A stretch of 10,081 nucleotides of DNA from positions 9,913 through 19,993 of the forward strand of contig FLMG01001188.1 of NCBI GenBank assembly GCA_900088475.1. Reading direction: 5' to 3'. Origin of the DNA: Hyphochytrium catenoides (taxonomy: Eukaryota; Sar; Hyphochytriomycetes; Hyphochytriales; Hyphochytriaceae). Shown piece after piece: positions 9,001-10,081 of this stretch. Position numbers and translations under genes: made by a program. The notes beneath the pieces are model-generated. The model saw only the letters and a program-made list of their open reading frames with translations. It ran no database searches and was not told the origin of the DNA. Position 1 is the first letter of the stretch. The number at the start of each line of letters is the position of its first letter.

Positions 9001-9371
9001 CTCGAGGGTTGACTCCTCCGTCATTGTCATTTGTGCTACTGTTGGACTCAGCTGCAGCTAAGACTCCGTCATCTTGCTCCTGAAGGTAGGCTTGGACGGC
9101 AGCCTGAGCCCCAGAGATAGCGTTCAGTATTGAGCAATGGATAGATACGGGAAAGGATATGACAAGAAGAGTAGTGGAAAGAAGGTGTGATAGATGGTCG
9201 ATAGATGCCAGGTAGGAAGTCCGCCCGATCGGTCGTAAGAGCAGCAATCGAGCTTACATCAACATCCCAATTGTGTCTGCGGAGTATCCTTGCGCCTTCT
9301 TGATCATCATTGATCTGTGTGAAGTCCTTAAAGGTCTGCAAGGTCCGTCGCTGCTCCTCTGAGAGACTCAT
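6080..9371 (-). CDS. FAF2: FAF2/UBXD8-like UBA-UAS-UBX p97 adaptor, no membrane hairpin
   Basis: Family role: FAF2/UBXD8 proteins bind ubiquitin through UBA and recruit p97/VCP (Cdc48) through UBX, in ER-associated degradation and lipid-droplet protein turnover. Minus-strand exons: 9371-9258, 9103-8910, 8792-8697, 8432-8251, 8049-7953, 7826-7754, 7592-7491, 7208-7065, 6593-6465, 6127-6080; 1179 nt, 392 residues plus TAA. Residues 1-50 are UBA (RRHNWDVD then AAVQAYLQEQ). Residues 51-80 are a polar linker. Residues about 82-215 are the UAS thioredoxin-like domain (FLLVYLHCDLHEDTPAFC; GYPYLVLLS with the expected proline). Residues 215-300 are a charged coiled coil and 305-392 the UBX domain (SRVERCF, FPRR at 360-363, EVLYVQDLDS end). 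The start is the ATG at 9371: the in-frame codon TAA lies just upstream, and MSLSEEQRRTL aligns with the family N-terminus. Animal FAF2 is about 445 residues; the shortfall is the missing membrane hairpin between UBA and UAS. Without it the product should be soluble, which I infer rather than see. FAF1 is less likely: there is no extra UBL region and the C-terminus is FAF2-like. Confidence 0.9.
6128..6464 (-). other. Last intron of FAF2-like gene, pyrimidine-rich
   Basis: The donor is GAGGCG|GTAGGT and the acceptor CCCATTCAG, phase 0, joining GLKLKEA to NLVSQEVLYV. The sense (minus) strand is pyrimidine-rich along nearly its whole length, including a (CT)n tract seen as (GA)n at 6424-6446 on the plus strand. 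Open frames here on both strands are repeat-driven, and I see no nested gene. Confidence 0.82.
6424..6446. repeat. (GA)n simple repeat in FAF2-like intron
   Basis: A perfect GA dinucleotide run on the plus strand, read as CT in the sense direction of the minus-strand gene. It lies about 20 bases inside the intron from the donor. Confidence 0.93.
6594..7064 (-). other. Longest intron of FAF2-like gene (471 bp)
   Basis: The donor is CTGGAG|GTGGGA and the acceptor CCTCTCTCAG, phase 0, joining CFHHEDTLE to LVRDYIDVEL inside the UBX fold. In the sense direction the first 280 bases are purine-rich and the last 130 pyrimidine-rich. It contains a non-repetitive open stretch at 6944-6759 (see findings). 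The UBX domain is continuous without this intron, so its removal is the main splice form. Confidence 0.8.
7209..7490 (-). other. Intron 7 of FAF2-like gene
   Basis: The donor is GAGCAG|GTAAGA and the acceptor TTTGACAG, phase 0, between the coiled coil (SERLKKEQ) and the segment leading into UBX (ERRSVFESKQ). It contains a short GCGCGCGCGAGAGAG block at about 7370-7384 (plus strand) and nothing gene-like. The introns between the other exons are 9257-9104, 8909-8793, 8696-8433, 8250-8050, 7952-7827 and 7753-7593, all GT..AG. Confidence 0.82.
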
Positions 9372-9960
9372 AATGTCCACGTGGACTTACGCTTGTCGGG
9401 CTGAAGCACCGGGCCCCTGACTAGATGAATGACTTGCGAAAAGAGAGTTCCTCGCCAATCTCACAACTTTAAGGGTGGTCTCCTCCCTATAGACTAGCTG
9501 CTTACTCACGGCTACTACTGGGAGATCCGGAGCTCTGAGAAAGGCACTGGCAATGGGTCTCTGAAGCTGCAAGATCTCCAGAAATGTTGGGCATCATCTG
9601 CGTCTGCATCTGCCGCTTGGCGCTTCAGCTTCGGCTTTTCTTCTTCGCATCATCACATATCCATAACTTGTACAGAGAAGGCGTCATCCAGAATAACATA
9701 GGTCATGTCCACAATAAAGCTGCAATGGGTTTTAGATACAATTCACTAATGTCATAAATAAAGCGAGCTATTGAAGCTGTCCTCCGGAATCGGCATGGCA
9801 AGCTCAGTTCTCCCCTGGGAGCCCAGGCCCAGAGGACGTTACACTCTTCATCTCTTTCCGCCCCACTCTGTCTCGTCCCCCTCTGGGCCCACCTTCTCAT
9901 CTCTTTGCTGCCTCTCTCCCTCCTAGTGCGCTCTTAGTCGTCAGGCTCTGTCTCTGCCCA
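9372..9960. other. Upstream region of FAF2-like gene, no supported gene
   Basis: This should contain the 5' UTR and promoter of the minus-strand gene. On the minus strand there are two good donor-like sites, GTAAGT at 9390-9385 and GTGAGT at 9509-9504, and an acceptor-like TCTTGCAG just before the latter segment. A small spliced 5' leader is therefore possible. On the plus strand AATAAA occurs at 9713-9718 and 9757-9762, but I found no plus-strand coding exon leading up to them. All frames are short and broken by stops. Confidence 0.5.
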
Positions 9961-10081
9961 TGCTATCATCCTCGTCGCTGCCGCGATATCTCTCCACTTT
10001 CTTTCTGTGCTCTCTCTCTCGGTCCTTTTCTCTCTCATTCTCTCTCTTTTTCTCTCTCTCTCTCTCTCTCTCTGTCTCTGT
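9961..10081. repeat. CT-rich low-complexity tail at window edge
   Basis: The plus strand becomes increasingly CT-rich, with an uninterrupted CT tract at 10051-10073. On the minus strand, frames rich in Arg-Glu run in from the edge and stop before 9930. They could be the C-terminus of a further minus-strand gene or only repeat translation, and the sequence does not decide. Confidence 0.6.

Noticed and set aside
9941-10081. Possible C-terminal exon of a further minus-strand gene rich in Arg/Glu (ending around GSDEDDSMGRDRA)
   Set aside because: That ending is in a frame interrupted by a TGA within the GA tract, with no convincing acceptor between. The frame that stays open to the edge gives only repeat-like residues, so I cannot support a gene.
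1-10081. CRISPR array, transposon or satellite interpretation of the GA/CT tracts
   Set aside because: The repeats are simple dinucleotide runs with no fixed-length units, spacers, terminal repeats or transposase-like frames.

Overview
This is eukaryotic nuclear DNA. It holds two convergent, intron-rich protein-coding genes, and both close into complete reading frames once spliced at GT..AG borders. I see no bacterial operon structure, RNA gene, CRISPR array or recognisable transposon. The sequence is dominated by GA/CT dinucleotide tracts, in coding and non-coding DNA alike. The left-hand gene belongs to a cilium/flagellum protein family, so a flagellated or ciliated organism, probably unicellular, is likely. 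I cannot place it in a phylum from this window.

Plus strand, 78-5777: the 3' six exons of a TOGARAM (crescerin / CHE-12) type protein with multiple TOG (HEAT-repeat, tubulin-binding) domains. The 5' end lies outside the window. The visible 1484 residues give TOG - TOG - long Ser/Glu/Arg-rich linker - TOG - short linker - TOG - stop, the known order of the animal and algal family. Exons 78-3011, 3384-4259, 4586-4738, 4847-4969, 5232-5413 and 5591-5777 join in frame, and homology reads continuously across every junction.

Middle, 5778-6079: a short purine-rich spacer between the two 3' ends.

Minus strand, 9371-6080: a complete ten-exon gene for a 392-residue UBA - UAS - coiled-coil - UBX protein of the FAF2/UBXD8 type, a ubiquitin-binding adaptor for the p97/VCP (Cdc48) ATPase. 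It keeps the FPRR p97-binding motif but lacks the membrane hairpin that lies between UBA and UAS in animal FAF2.

Right end, 9372-10081: upstream DNA of the FAF2-like gene plus a CT-rich tail, with no gene I can support.

The two genes are not functionally linked in any obvious way; they are ordinary convergent neighbours. I did not find a new multi-gene system. The points worth a second look are the hairpin-less FAF2 homologue, frame-breaking dinucleotide microsatellites inside coding exons, introns that start purine-rich and end pyrimidine-rich (so they could fold end to end), and two short non-repetitive open frames in non-coding positions.
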